Source of the DNA: RGIG9115 sp045648165
GTDB lineage: Bacteria; Bacillota; Clostridia; UBA1381
Direction of reading: 5' to 3'
DNA: 33,902 bases
NCBI GenBank assembly: GCA_045648165.1
Contig: JAZRNL010000015.1
Location: 1 to 33,902 of the forward strand
Shown here: positions 23,964 to 31,348 of the stretch, piece after piece
Position numbering within the stretch: position 1 is the first letter of the stretch
Layout: each line of letters begins with the position of its first letter
Notes under the pieces: model-generated
What the model was told of the DNA's origin: nothing
The model's database searches: none
What the model saw: only the letters and a program-made list of their open reading frames with translations
Made by a program: the position numbers and the translations under genes

Positions 23964-23985
23964 CGCTTTAGAGTTTAAAAACTGA

Positions 23986-24576
23986 TTATTCGATTCCCAG
24001 TGCATCCTTAGCCAGCCTGTCGGCTTCATCGTTATACTTATCTCCTGAATGACCTTTAACCTTGGTAAAAACCACCTTAAGGCGGTCTTTTATACTGTTA
24101 TAAAATGCACTGTATGCAATAGTTCCTTCTTTATTTGTTTTCCACGCGCCTGTACACCATTTTTCTACACCTTCGTAATCGTATCTGATTTCCAATGAGG
24201 GGATTTTATGTTCCAGGCAGTATTTCATTGCAAATTCAGCACCTGCAATCTCACCTGCCACATTACGCATCTGTGCTAAGCACTCATCTTCAAAGGCCTG
24301 AGAAAATGTATGCTTTTCATCACCTGCAAAAAGCACAACTCCAAAAGCATATCTTCCGTCTGAAACAGAGAAGCTTCCATCGGTGTATGCAATGGCACTG
24401 CACCGGGGATATTTATCCTCCGCTACTATACCCAGATATTTAAGAGCTTCTGCTTTTTCTGCAAAGCCCTTGAAGTCTGCACCGCTATATCCGTCAATCT
24501 GGTCTTTACATTCTGCCCAGGTAGTATAAATTCCGGGGACGCGCCCCTGGCGCACCGCATAAAAATTTTTTTTCAT
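23986..24576 (-). CDS. rnhA: Ribonuclease H1 with N-terminal hybrid-binding domain
   Basis: 196 residues from the ATG at 24574-24576 (GGAG upstream); a longer in-frame reading would run through a hairpin terminator. Residues 2-48 form the RNase H1 N-terminal (Cauli_VI-like) domain, KNFYAVRQGRVPGIYTTW through GFAEKAEAL, which binds RNA:DNA duplex. The catalytic domain follows, with Asp66 (YTDGSF), Glu109 (AGEIAGAEFA), Asp133 (IRYDYEGV) and Asp186 (NDEADRLA). It removes RNA from hybrids and R-loops. Convergent to glyA. Confidence 0.93.
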   Translation of the reverse strand: MKKNFYAVRQGRVPGIYTTWAECKDQIDGYSGADFKGFAEKAEALKYLGIVAEDKYPRCSAIAYTDGSFSVSDGRYAFGVVLFAGDEKHTFSQAFEDECLAQMRNVAGEIAGAEFAMKYCLEHKIPSLEIRYDYEGVEKWCTGAWKTNKEGTIAYSAFYNSIKDRLKVVFTKVKGHSGDKYNDEADRLAKDALGIE

Positions 24577-24596
24577 AATAATCTCCACTTCAAAAC

Positions 24597-24630
24597 CTAA
24601 AACAAAAAGCCGTGCTAAAGCCACGGCTTT
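24597..24630 (-). terminator. Terminator upstream of rnhA
   Basis: Stem AAAGCCGTG / CACGGCTTT (24622-24630 with 24606-24614), 7-base loop, then on the minus strand TTGTTTT. It ends the candidate small RNA and any readthrough from the gene at 24790. Confidence 0.85.
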
Positions 24631-24701
24631 GTGTCTGCAAACTGTAAGCGGGGGAGCATACAGCTTGCTGAAATTATTAACAGAGAGCAAATTAATTTGC
24701 T
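24597..24701 (-). ncRNA. Candidate small RNA or attenuated rnhA leader with UCCCCC loop
   Basis: From the start predicted by the promoter at 24708-24736, the transcript begins with a hairpin (AGCAAATTAATTTGCT, 24686-24701). It then has an AU-rich stretch, a hairpin of about 8 bp (24642-24663, one mismatch) whose 6-base loop reads UCCCCC, and a Rho-independent terminator. Total about 105 bases. C-rich loops that pair with Shine-Dalgarno sequences are known in Firmicute and actinobacterial small RNAs. No SRP-RNA (GGAAGGAAGC-type) or 6S pattern is seen. Because rnhA starts only about 20-30 bases later, it could instead be an rnhA leader attenuator. Confidence 0.5.
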
Positions 24702-24707
24702 AATATG

Positions 24708-24736
24708 AGTATATCATAGCAAAATCAATTTGTAAA
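24708..24736 (-). promoter_or_regulatory. Promoter of the candidate small RNA / rnhA leader
   Basis: On the minus strand TTTACA (24731-24736), a 17-base spacer and TATACT (24708-24713), with TGA before the -10. Start predicted near 24701, the first base of a hairpin. Confidence 0.7.
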
Positions 24737-24789
24737 CCATAGGATATTTGCATTTCATATAAATATATTGAACCTATATTAAAATATGC

Positions 24790-25431
24790 TTATCCGTTAT
24801 AGCTCCTGTACTTTTTGCCGCTTAGCTTTATTTCTATACCGGGATTTGACTTTTCAAGACTACGCATAAGTCGGATAATTTCCTTCTCATCAAAATCCGT
24901 CACACTCATAAACACACTGTCGCCGTCTGTTGTTGCAATATAAAGTATGTCGATTTTTTCAAGCATCCTGTTATTAGTGCTGTAGCCGGAGTTTTCATAA
25001 AGCGCAACAGCCTCCAGAAATGAATCGTCGTTTGTGTTGCGTTTTATGAAAGTTTTTGTTCCGATATATATTTTGTCGATTTCTTCTACAGGTACTTTTA
25101 GCCGCATATTCTTTGCAGGGAGAAGCTCGGCGATAAATTGGGGTTTTGCCAGAGTCTGATAGGGAAAAAAGCAGTTATCCCAGCACTTTAAGAATAAATC
25201 CTGCCCGTCGGTGAATATCCAGGTTGAATAAAGCTCGTTAAGACAAACAAGAATATAGCTCCCGCCAAGAACGATTCCGATTATGTAGCTGATAACGTAC
25301 CATACATTGGGGACTATAAATATATTATACACAATAAATATAAGAGCTACAAGGCAAAGAACTGCAACTATCCACATAGTAACTGAGCTTCGTTTTCTCT
25401 TTTTTTTGCTTACACTTGCTTTAGCTTTCAT
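24790..25431 (-). CDS. Two-TM membrane protein of unknown function
   Basis: 213 residues from the ATG at 25429-25431, preceded by AAAGGA (a TTG seven codons upstream overlaps this site). A very basic N-terminus (KKKRKRSS), then two membrane segments (about 18-38 and 44-65), then a cytoplasmic domain of about 140 residues with alternating strands (KVPVEEIDKIYIG, DILYIATTDGDSVFMSV) ending in a short helix. The latter pattern is like PH-type YdbT/bPH domains, but that is a guess. It is 45 bases downstream of the NlpC/P60 gene and probably in the same transcript. Confidence 0.7.
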   Translation of the reverse strand: MKAKASVSKKKRKRSSVTMWIVAVLCLVALIFIVYNIFIVPNVWYVISYIIGIVLGGSYILVCLNELYSTWIFTDGQDLFLKCWDNCFFPYQTLAKPQFIAELLPAKNMRLKVPVEEIDKIYIGTKTFIKRNTNDDSFLEAVALYENSGYSTNNRMLEKIDILYIATTDGDSVFMSVTDFDEKEIIRLMRSLEKSNPGIEIKLSGKKYRSYNG

Positions 25432-25476
25432 AAAGTTATCCTTTCCCGGCAAGGTTGCCGAACAAATAAAATCAAA

Positions 25477-28008
25477 TCAGAAAACTCGCTTTGCACCGGC
25501 ATATTCTCTGTCAAAATATGCATCCTGCAAGCTGGATATTTTTACAATGTCGCCTGTGTGAGGTGCGTGAACAAACATATTATTCCCAATATATATTCCT
25601 ACATGATGCACAGTGCCGTCTTTCTGGAAAAATATAAGGTCTCCGGGGATTAGCTCGTCACGTTTAACCGAAACACCGCTGTTTGCAAATTGTTCCTGTG
25701 ATGTACGGGCTACATTTTTAATGCCAAGGGAGTTGCAAATATATTTAACAAGTCCTGAGCAATCAAAGCCGGAGGGGGTTGTTCCGCCCCACAGATAGGG
25801 AACGCCGCGGTAGGAAAGTGCCATTGCCGCAATTGCATTTCCGGTTTGTGTAGGTGTGCCTGAGGAAGTCCCGGGTATGAAGCTTCCGTTTGTTCCGCTG
25901 TTTTTGGGTAATATTCCTGCAAGGGCCTTAAACCTTTTGGTTGCAGGAAGAATTCTTTGAGTAATCTTTGTTTTAAAAACTGTAACAGACTCTATATATT
26001 GATTTGTAATTTCTGAAGGGTTTGGAGATGGCACAGGTGAAGATGAGGGATTTGAATAATCCGTCATATATGTTGCAAGCGGAGTTTCGCCATCCATCAT
26101 ATAGTTTTCTTCAGGGTCGGGCGTGCCTGCCATATCAGGGACCACCACAGTTTTTATGACTTCCTCTGTAACTGCAATTGTTTCAGTGTCGTAAAGATAT
26201 ACCCATTCCTCTCCGTCGCCGTAGTAGTATTCAAAGGTTTCACCGGGTTCGAGGATGAATTCGTTTATAATGGGCTCAAAGGGCATTATTTTCACGGTGG
26301 TAAAGGCATTACCTTTTTCTTTGCCATCGGCGCGGCTTATTGCAGTTGCGCACAAATGATATTTACCCGGTGGTAGCGGCTCGAGGATACATTCATTTGA
26401 GCCCTTAAGCTCACGGGTTAGTACGCATTTGTCGTTTTTATCATATACATCTATCCTGAAATCCCTGTAGGCTGAGGAATAAAGAGATACTTCAAGCTCG
26501 TCATCATATGTGGAGAGCTTCATAACAGGTGATACTATGTTTATTCTCGTTTCTGCGTTGCCGTGAGTAAATTCCACAGTATTTCCGAAAAGCTCTTTAT
26601 TATCTTCTACAGCAATAACGGAGGCTCTGTACATATTTCCGGCGGTTAGAACATATTCCGGGATTTCTATCGCCGGCTTATCGGTTGTTATATAAGCATA
26701 TACGTCGTAACATTCACTTTCACAGTTGAAGAGCTGAACTAAATATTTATCTGCACAGCGTTTTTCAAGCTTTAACGTCAGAGCTCCGCCTTTTGTTTTA
26801 TCTCCGTTGGCAGGAGATATTATTTTTGGGGTTTTTATATTCTTTAAAGGCTCTGTGGGATTTACAGGCTGGGGAAGCGGTAGGTTTATTAACTCAACTA
26901 CTTTATTTTGAGCGTCTATGGCAGTTATTTCCCATGCACCTTCATTGTTTACAGTATTCAGCTCTGAAGCCATCCCAAAGGGGTGTGATAAAATTCCGTC
27001 ATCGCCGTCAGTGGCTTTAAGCTCTTCATATGCTTCCACAAAGCTGTTGCCTACAACGATTTTAATCATTTTATCTGCACTGTCGCGTTTTATGGTGGGA
27101 AGCGTACGTGCAGATTTTGATATAAATGTTATGTGCCCTTTTTTTGCACGGTATGCATTTATCACATCAAAAATTATATTTTGGTGAAGTTCCGCACCGC
27201 TCTCCGGAAGGTTGCAGTATACGCCATCAATAGCGCCATCTGCGGTATATGTATAATTAACTCCGGAGGCAACTTCGGGGAGATTTTTAGTGTCAAGGCC
27301 TGCCGCATTTGTGAAGTATCCGCATACTATGCCGTCCTTTATCCCGATGGCGATAAAGTTAAGGTAGTTGTTATTAAAAATATACCAGCTTACGCCATCA
27401 TTCGCCACATCAATACGGTCCGGGTCTCTGAACTTTGTAAAAACCTCGTTTTCTGAACTTCCTATGCTTATGGTTTTACCATTTACAGTTACAGGGCTGG
27501 ATTTTTGGAAAAGTCCGTTAACCTGCTTCATAAAAGCATTAGCCGCCGCATCTGTAAAAACCTCATTGGGATTGCTCTGACCGCGTATGCCGATAATACC
27601 GTGACGAATCATAGATGCATATGCTATTTTGTTTTCTTCATTTATGTAAGCATTATCGTAGCATGAATTAAGAATTTCATTTGCCTGAGCATAATTTATG
27701 CCGAACTGAGAATCTGCTTTTACGAGAAGATTATATACAAATCTTGCTGCATCCTGCTTTATTACCTGCCCCTCACTTTCAGTGATGTAATCTAAGGGTA
27801 CAAGTCCTTTAGCTGCTGCTTCTTTCAGGGTTTTATTATATTTATTGTATTCTTCCGGGATTTTTGTGGGTTCATCTTGTGTATCCAGCTTATCATTTAA
27901 TGTGATTAGCATTTTGCCGAATTCTGCCCGGGTGCAGGCAAAAACCGGAGTGGTAAGTATGATGCTGCACATTAACGTAAGCAAAAATAATCCGCATTTA
28001 CGAAACAT
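25477..28008 (-). CDS. Secreted multidomain protein with C-terminal NlpC/P60 endopeptidase
   Basis: 843 residues; AGGAG before the start at 28008. Signal peptide (MFRKCGLFLLTLMCS..., ending near Cys25; a lipobox is only marginal). Residues about 26-170 resemble SLH repeats (CTRAEFGKMLI, QDAARFVYNLL). Residues about 172-265 match the CAP-associated N domain (SENEVFTKFRDPDRIDV...). About 285-400 resemble a decayed CAP/SCP domain (IFDVINAYRAKKGH). Beta-sandwich modules follow (about 410-590), then a Ser/Pro linker. The NlpC/P60 domain (724-843) has Cys750 (FDCSGLV), His802 (HHVGIYIG) and His814 (VHAPHTG), so it can cut peptidoglycan stem peptides. Likely cell-wall remodelling. Confidence 0.88.
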   Translation of the reverse strand: MFRKCGLFLLTLMCSIILTTPVFACTRAEFGKMLITLNDKLDTQDEPTKIPEEYNKYNKTLKEAAAKGLVPLDYITESEGQVIKQDAARFVYNLLVKADSQFGINYAQANEILNSCYDNAYINEENKIAYASMIRHGIIGIRGQSNPNEVFTDAAANAFMKQVNGLFQKSSPVTVNGKTISIGSSENEVFTKFRDPDRIDVANDGVSWYIFNNNYLNFIAIGIKDGIVCGYFTNAAGLDTKNLPEVASGVNYTYTADGAIDGVYCNLPESGAELHQNIIFDVINAYRAKKGHITFISKSARTLPTIKRDSADKMIKIVVGNSFVEAYEELKATDGDDGILSHPFGMASELNTVNNEGAWEITAIDAQNKVVELINLPLPQPVNPTEPLKNIKTPKIISPANGDKTKGGALTLKLEKRCADKYLVQLFNCESECYDVYAYITTDKPAIEIPEYVLTAGNMYRASVIAVEDNKELFGNTVEFTHGNAETRINIVSPVMKLSTYDDELEVSLYSSAYRDFRIDVYDKNDKCVLTRELKGSNECILEPLPPGKYHLCATAISRADGKEKGNAFTTVKIMPFEPIINEFILEPGETFEYYYGDGEEWVYLYDTETIAVTEEVIKTVVVPDMAGTPDPEENYMMDGETPLATYMTDYSNPSSSPVPSPNPSEITNQYIESVTVFKTKITQRILPATKRFKALAGILPKNSGTNGSFIPGTSSGTPTQTGNAIAAMALSYRGVPYLWGGTTPSGFDCSGLVKYICNSLGIKNVARTSQEQFANSGVSVKRDELIPGDLIFFQKDGTVHHVGIYIGNNMFVHAPHTGDIVKISSLQDAYFDREYAGAKRVF

Positions 28009-28055
28009 AAAAAGTACTCCTGTTTTTAGAAAAAATCATATTGCTTCAGCTTAAA

Positions 28056-28084
28056 ATTATATCAAATAACTGCTTTTTTGTAAA
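28056..28084 (-). promoter_or_regulatory. Promoter of the NlpC/P60 gene
   Basis: On the minus strand TTTACA (28079-28084), a 17-base spacer and TATAAT (28056-28061), TGA before the -10. Confidence 0.75.
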
Positions 28085-28205
28085 GAAAAAAGAAAAATCT
28101 TTAAAAAAATATAGCATTTAGTTAATTATATAGGTAAGAATTGATTTTTTTTTGAGCTTTATGACTACCCCTCTCAGAAAGATGACGGTTTTTCCGCCGG
28201 ATTTG

Positions 28206-28214
28206 TGATATACT
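28206..28214 (+). promoter_or_regulatory. Possible extended -10 promoter of the capsid gene
   Basis: TGA then TATACT (28209-28214), about 45 bases before the major capsid gene. No convincing -35. Capsid expression may depend on this or on an activator. Confidence 0.35.
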
Positions 28215-28258
28215 TGGAACATAACCGGTTATAAAATATTTTTCAGGAGTGATTTATT

Positions 28259-29467
28259 ATGACAGACACAGAAAAGCTTCTAAACCTTCAAACCACAACA
28301 GGCAAGGGTACATCACCTGCATTTCAGGATATTCTTAACAGACACATCCTCAAAAAAGCAGAAACCAAGCTTGTACACGACCAGTTTGGTCAGAAGGTGC
28401 AGATACCAAGAGGCAAAACAAAAACAATTGCATGGGACAGACTTTCACCTCTGCCCAAGGCAACAAAACCCCTTACAGAGGGTATTACACCAAAGGGCAG
28501 TACTATTAACATTACACGTATTACTGCTCAGCCCGTTCAGTACGGCAACTATGTAAGCTATACCGATAGCTTTGACTTTTTCAAGAACGATCCTTCCCCT
28601 GAAGTTCTTAAAATGAACGACCTTTTGGGAAGAAATGCGGCAGAAACTCTGGACGATATTACAAAAGACGTTCTTGCAGCAGGTACAAATGTGCTTTATG
28701 CAGGCGGCGTTGCAAGCAGAGCGGAGCTCACAAACGGACTTACTGTAACTGATATAAGAAAGGCAGTTAATCAGCTTAAGAGAAACAAGGCTGTGCCCTT
28801 CGACGATGGTTATTATGTTGCAATTGTGCATCCTGATGTAACCTTCGATATCCAGTCTGACGAAAACTGGAAAAAGCCCCACGAGTATGCAGACACAAAG
28901 AATATTTACAAGGGAGAAATCGGTGAACTTTATGGTGTAAGATTTGTAGAAACTCCCGATGCCAAGGTTTTCAGAGGTACTGACCTTGCACAGAACCGCA
29001 GTGAGCTTACGGTGCAGAGTATTGATGCAGAAAACAAGCGCATTTATATCATGGAGGATATTTCATCCGCAGAGGCTTCGGCTCTTTCAGGAAGAAGCGT
29101 TATTGTAAACGGATTTATCTACGTTGTATCATCTGCAACCGCAGGAGAAAACGGCGAGGCTTACATTAAACTTTCAGAAACTCCGGATGCATCAATTGAA
29201 ATCGACACAGCAATATATCCCGCAGATGGTGGTGGCGCAAACAACAGTCCTGTTTACGGTAACCTCTTTATTGCAAAGGACGCCTACGGTGTAACAAGCC
29301 CCAAGGCAAATATTGAAAACATAACAAAAGCTCTCGGCTCTGCCGGAAGCTCTGACCCCCTCAATCAGAGAGGTACTATGTCTTGGAAGGCATACCACCT
29401 GGCAAAAATCCTTGAGCCCCTTTATCTGCTCAGATACGAGTCTTTGTCTACACTTACAAAGAAGTAA
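28259..29467 (+). CDS. Major capsid protein, N4-gp56 family
   Basis: 402 residues (AGGAG upstream). The N-terminal half has the family pattern: LQTTTGKGTSPAFQDILNRHIL, QKVQIPRGKTKTIAWDRLS, PLTEGITPKGSTINITRITA and QYGNYVSYTDSFDFF. The middle has GGVASRAELTNGLTVTDIRKAVNQLKRNKA and YYVAIVHPDVTFDI. The C-terminus returns to family sequence (NLFIAKDAYGV, DPLNQRGTMSWKAYHLAKIL). HK97-type shell protein. Residues about 250-335 (TVQSIDAENKRIYIM through TAIYPADGGGANN) look like an inserted beta-rich module. It is the first gene of the cassette, directly beside chromosomal genes. Confidence 0.9.
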   Translation: MTDTEKLLNLQTTTGKGTSPAFQDILNRHILKKAETKLVHDQFGQKVQIPRGKTKTIAWDRLSPLPKATKPLTEGITPKGSTINITRITAQPVQYGNYVSYTDSFDFFKNDPSPEVLKMNDLLGRNAAETLDDITKDVLAAGTNVLYAGGVASRAELTNGLTVTDIRKAVNQLKRNKAVPFDDGYYVAIVHPDVTFDIQSDENWKKPHEYADTKNIYKGEIGELYGVRFVETPDAKVFRGTDLAQNRSELTVQSIDAENKRIYIMEDISSAEASALSGRSVIVNGFIYVVSSATAGENGEAYIKLSETPDASIEIDTAIYPADGGGANNSPVYGNLFIAKDAYGVTSPKANIENITKALGSAGSSDPLNQRGTMSWKAYHLAKILEPLYLLRYESLSTLTKK

Positions 29468-29607
29468 TTGCGATGCTGCAACGGATTTTTGCAATGAAAC
29501 CCGCCTACTTGGTGGTGAGTTAATTTCCCCAAGAAGCAGAAGAATTGCGAAAGCTGATTGGGAGCAGTCTACGTAAGCGATTCATATTCGCAGGAGGATT
29601 TTTACAT

Positions 29608-30999
29608 ATGAATGTAATCTGGAAACCACAGCCACGGCAAGCGGTGTTTCAATCACGGAGCGAATATGAAGCGCTCTACGGCGGCGCCGCCGGTGGCGGT
29701 AAGTCTGACGCTCTTGTGGCAGAGGCGCTCAGACAGGTACATATTCCTCATTACAAGGGTATTATCTTCAGAAAAACAATTCCCCAGCTCAGGGAACTGA
29801 TTCAGAAATCGAGGCGTATTTACAGCGCGGCATTTCCTGATGCGGTTTACAATTCAACGGAACACGTATGGAAATTCCCCTCCGGTGCCAGGATTTATTT
29901 CGGCTCGATGCCGAACAGGGACAGCCACCTGAGCTATCAGGGGCTGTCCTTTGCCTTTATAGGCTTTGATGAGCTTACTCATTTTACCCGTGAGGAATAT
30001 GAATATTTAATATCCCGTAACCGTGCCGACGGGGAGGGTGTGAGAGTTTATATACGTGCCACGGCGAACCCCGGCGGTATCGGTCATGGTTGGGTTAAGG
30101 AACGATTTATAACTGCCGGGCCGCCAAATACAACAATATATTTTAAAAGTCAGATACGGCTTCCCGACGGATCGAACAAGGAAGTTGAAAGAACACGGGT
30201 GTTTATTCCGTCCTCCGTATTTGACAATCAGGCTCTTTTATCTAATGACCCGAACTATCTTGCAAATCTTGCATCTTTGCCTGAGGCGCAGAAAAATGCC
30301 CTTTTATACGGAGATTGGGATACATTTTCCGGGCAGGTATTTACTGAGTGGAAAAACCATCCCGAATATGAGGACAGACGCAATACCCATGTTATCCGTC
30401 CATTTGTTATACCAAGGCATTGGAAACGGTACAGAAGCTTTGACTACGGCTACACAAGACCTTTTGCAGTACAGTGGTGGGCGGTGGATGAGCAGGGTGT
30501 GTGCTACTTGTACCGTCAGCTTTACGGCTGTACGGACCAACCAAACACAGGCGTCAGAATGGAGCCTTCGTCAATCGCAAAAATGATTAAAGAAATTGAG
30601 GAGTCAGAAGAAAAAGGGAATAGAATAATTGGTATAGCCGACCCTGCAATCTGGGACGAAAGCCGAGGAAAGGCAGGAACTATTATAAACTTGTTTGAAG
30701 AGCAGGGCGTATTCTTTGAAAAGGGCGATCATAAGCGTATACCGGGGAAAATGCAGGTACATCACAGGCTTGCGTTTGATGAAAATGGTTACCCTATGCT
30801 TTATGTGTTTGACACATGTCGTGAATTTTTAAGGACATTTCCTGCCCTTGTTTACGACAAAAATATCCCTGAGGATATTGATACAAATTGCGAGGACCAT
30901 GATTATGACGCAATGAGGTATTTTCTTATGAGAAACCCCATTCCATCAAGAGGATTGTCCGAAAAGAAATTTGAGGGCGCTAAAATTTATTATAAATAA
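29608..30999 (+). CDS. Phage terminase large subunit
   Basis: 463 residues from the ATG at 29608 (AGGAGG upstream); an in-frame start 21 codons earlier would overlap that site. The ATPase part has Walker A GGAAGGGKS at 25-33, Walker B FIGFDELTHF (near 107) and the coupling motif ATANPGG. The nuclease part has SFDYGYTRPFAVQWWAVD (near 278) and GIADPAIWD (near 350), with an acidic pair near the end (CEDHDYDAMRYFL). It packages DNA into the prohead. Follows the capsid gene by 140 bases. Small terminase and portal are not seen beside it. Confidence 0.92.
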   Translation: MNVIWKPQPRQAVFQSRSEYEALYGGAAGGGKSDALVAEALRQVHIPHYKGIIFRKTIPQLRELIQKSRRIYSAAFPDAVYNSTEHVWKFPSGARIYFGSMPNRDSHLSYQGLSFAFIGFDELTHFTREEYEYLISRNRADGEGVRVYIRATANPGGIGHGWVKERFITAGPPNTTIYFKSQIRLPDGSNKEVERTRVFIPSSVFDNQALLSNDPNYLANLASLPEAQKNALLYGDWDTFSGQVFTEWKNHPEYEDRRNTHVIRPFVIPRHWKRYRSFDYGYTRPFAVQWWAVDEQGVCYLYRQLYGCTDQPNTGVRMEPSSIAKMIKEIEESEEKGNRIIGIADPAIWDESRGKAGTIINLFEEQGVFFEKGDHKRIPGKMQVHHRLAFDENGYPMLYVFDTCREFLRTFPALVYDKNIPEDIDTNCEDHDYDAMRYFLMRNPIPSRGLSEKKFEGAKIYYK

Positions 31000-31013
31000 A
31001 GGAGAAATTTATT

Positions 31014-31316
31014 ATGGCAACAGAAACAAAGAAAGTTACAAAGAGCGTTGAGGAAAGAAGAAGGCTCAACAACAAAAAGTATCAGGAATATATGAACGAA
31101 AAGGTTGCGGTTAACATACCTTTAGGAGGCGAAAAAATCGGAACAACGACAACTGCATCCTGTGATGGCAAGGTATATGAAATTAAACTTGGCGAAACAG
31201 TTCAGGTTCCCAGAAAGCTTGCAGAGGTTATAAACCGCAGTATTGACGGAAACATCGAGGTTCAGAAGAAGATGGAAAAGGCTGCCGCAGGTGCAAGGGA
31301 AATCGGTGAATATTAA
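31014..31316 (+). CDS. 100-residue phage structural-type protein
   Basis: Lys/Glu-rich N-terminus (TKKVTKSVEERRRLNNKKYQEY), then a short beta-rich core (KVAVNIPLGGEKIGTTTTASCDGKVYEIKLGETVQVPRKLAEV). A GGAG site lies before the ATG at 31014. Proteins of this kind sit next to the capsid gene in some N4-gp56 phage clusters; function unknown. It lies between terminase and propeller gene in the same direction. Confidence 0.65.
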   Translation: MATETKKVTKSVEERRRLNNKKYQEYMNEKVAVNIPLGGEKIGTTTTASCDGKVYEIKLGETVQVPRKLAEVINRSIDGNIEVQKKMEKAAAGAREIGEY

Positions 31317-31348
31317 TATTTAGTTCATAACGGAACGGATGTGAGATT

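Noticed and set aside
24597..24701. SRP (4.5S) or 6S RNA
   Set aside because: The GGAAGGAAGC-type apical motif of SRP RNA and the long bubble helix of 6S RNA are both missing.
29468..29607. Small ORFs between capsid and terminase genes (16 codons at about 29473, and an in-frame extension of terminase)
   Set aside because: Very short, no ribosome site, and the terminase has a perfect AGGAGG at 29608.
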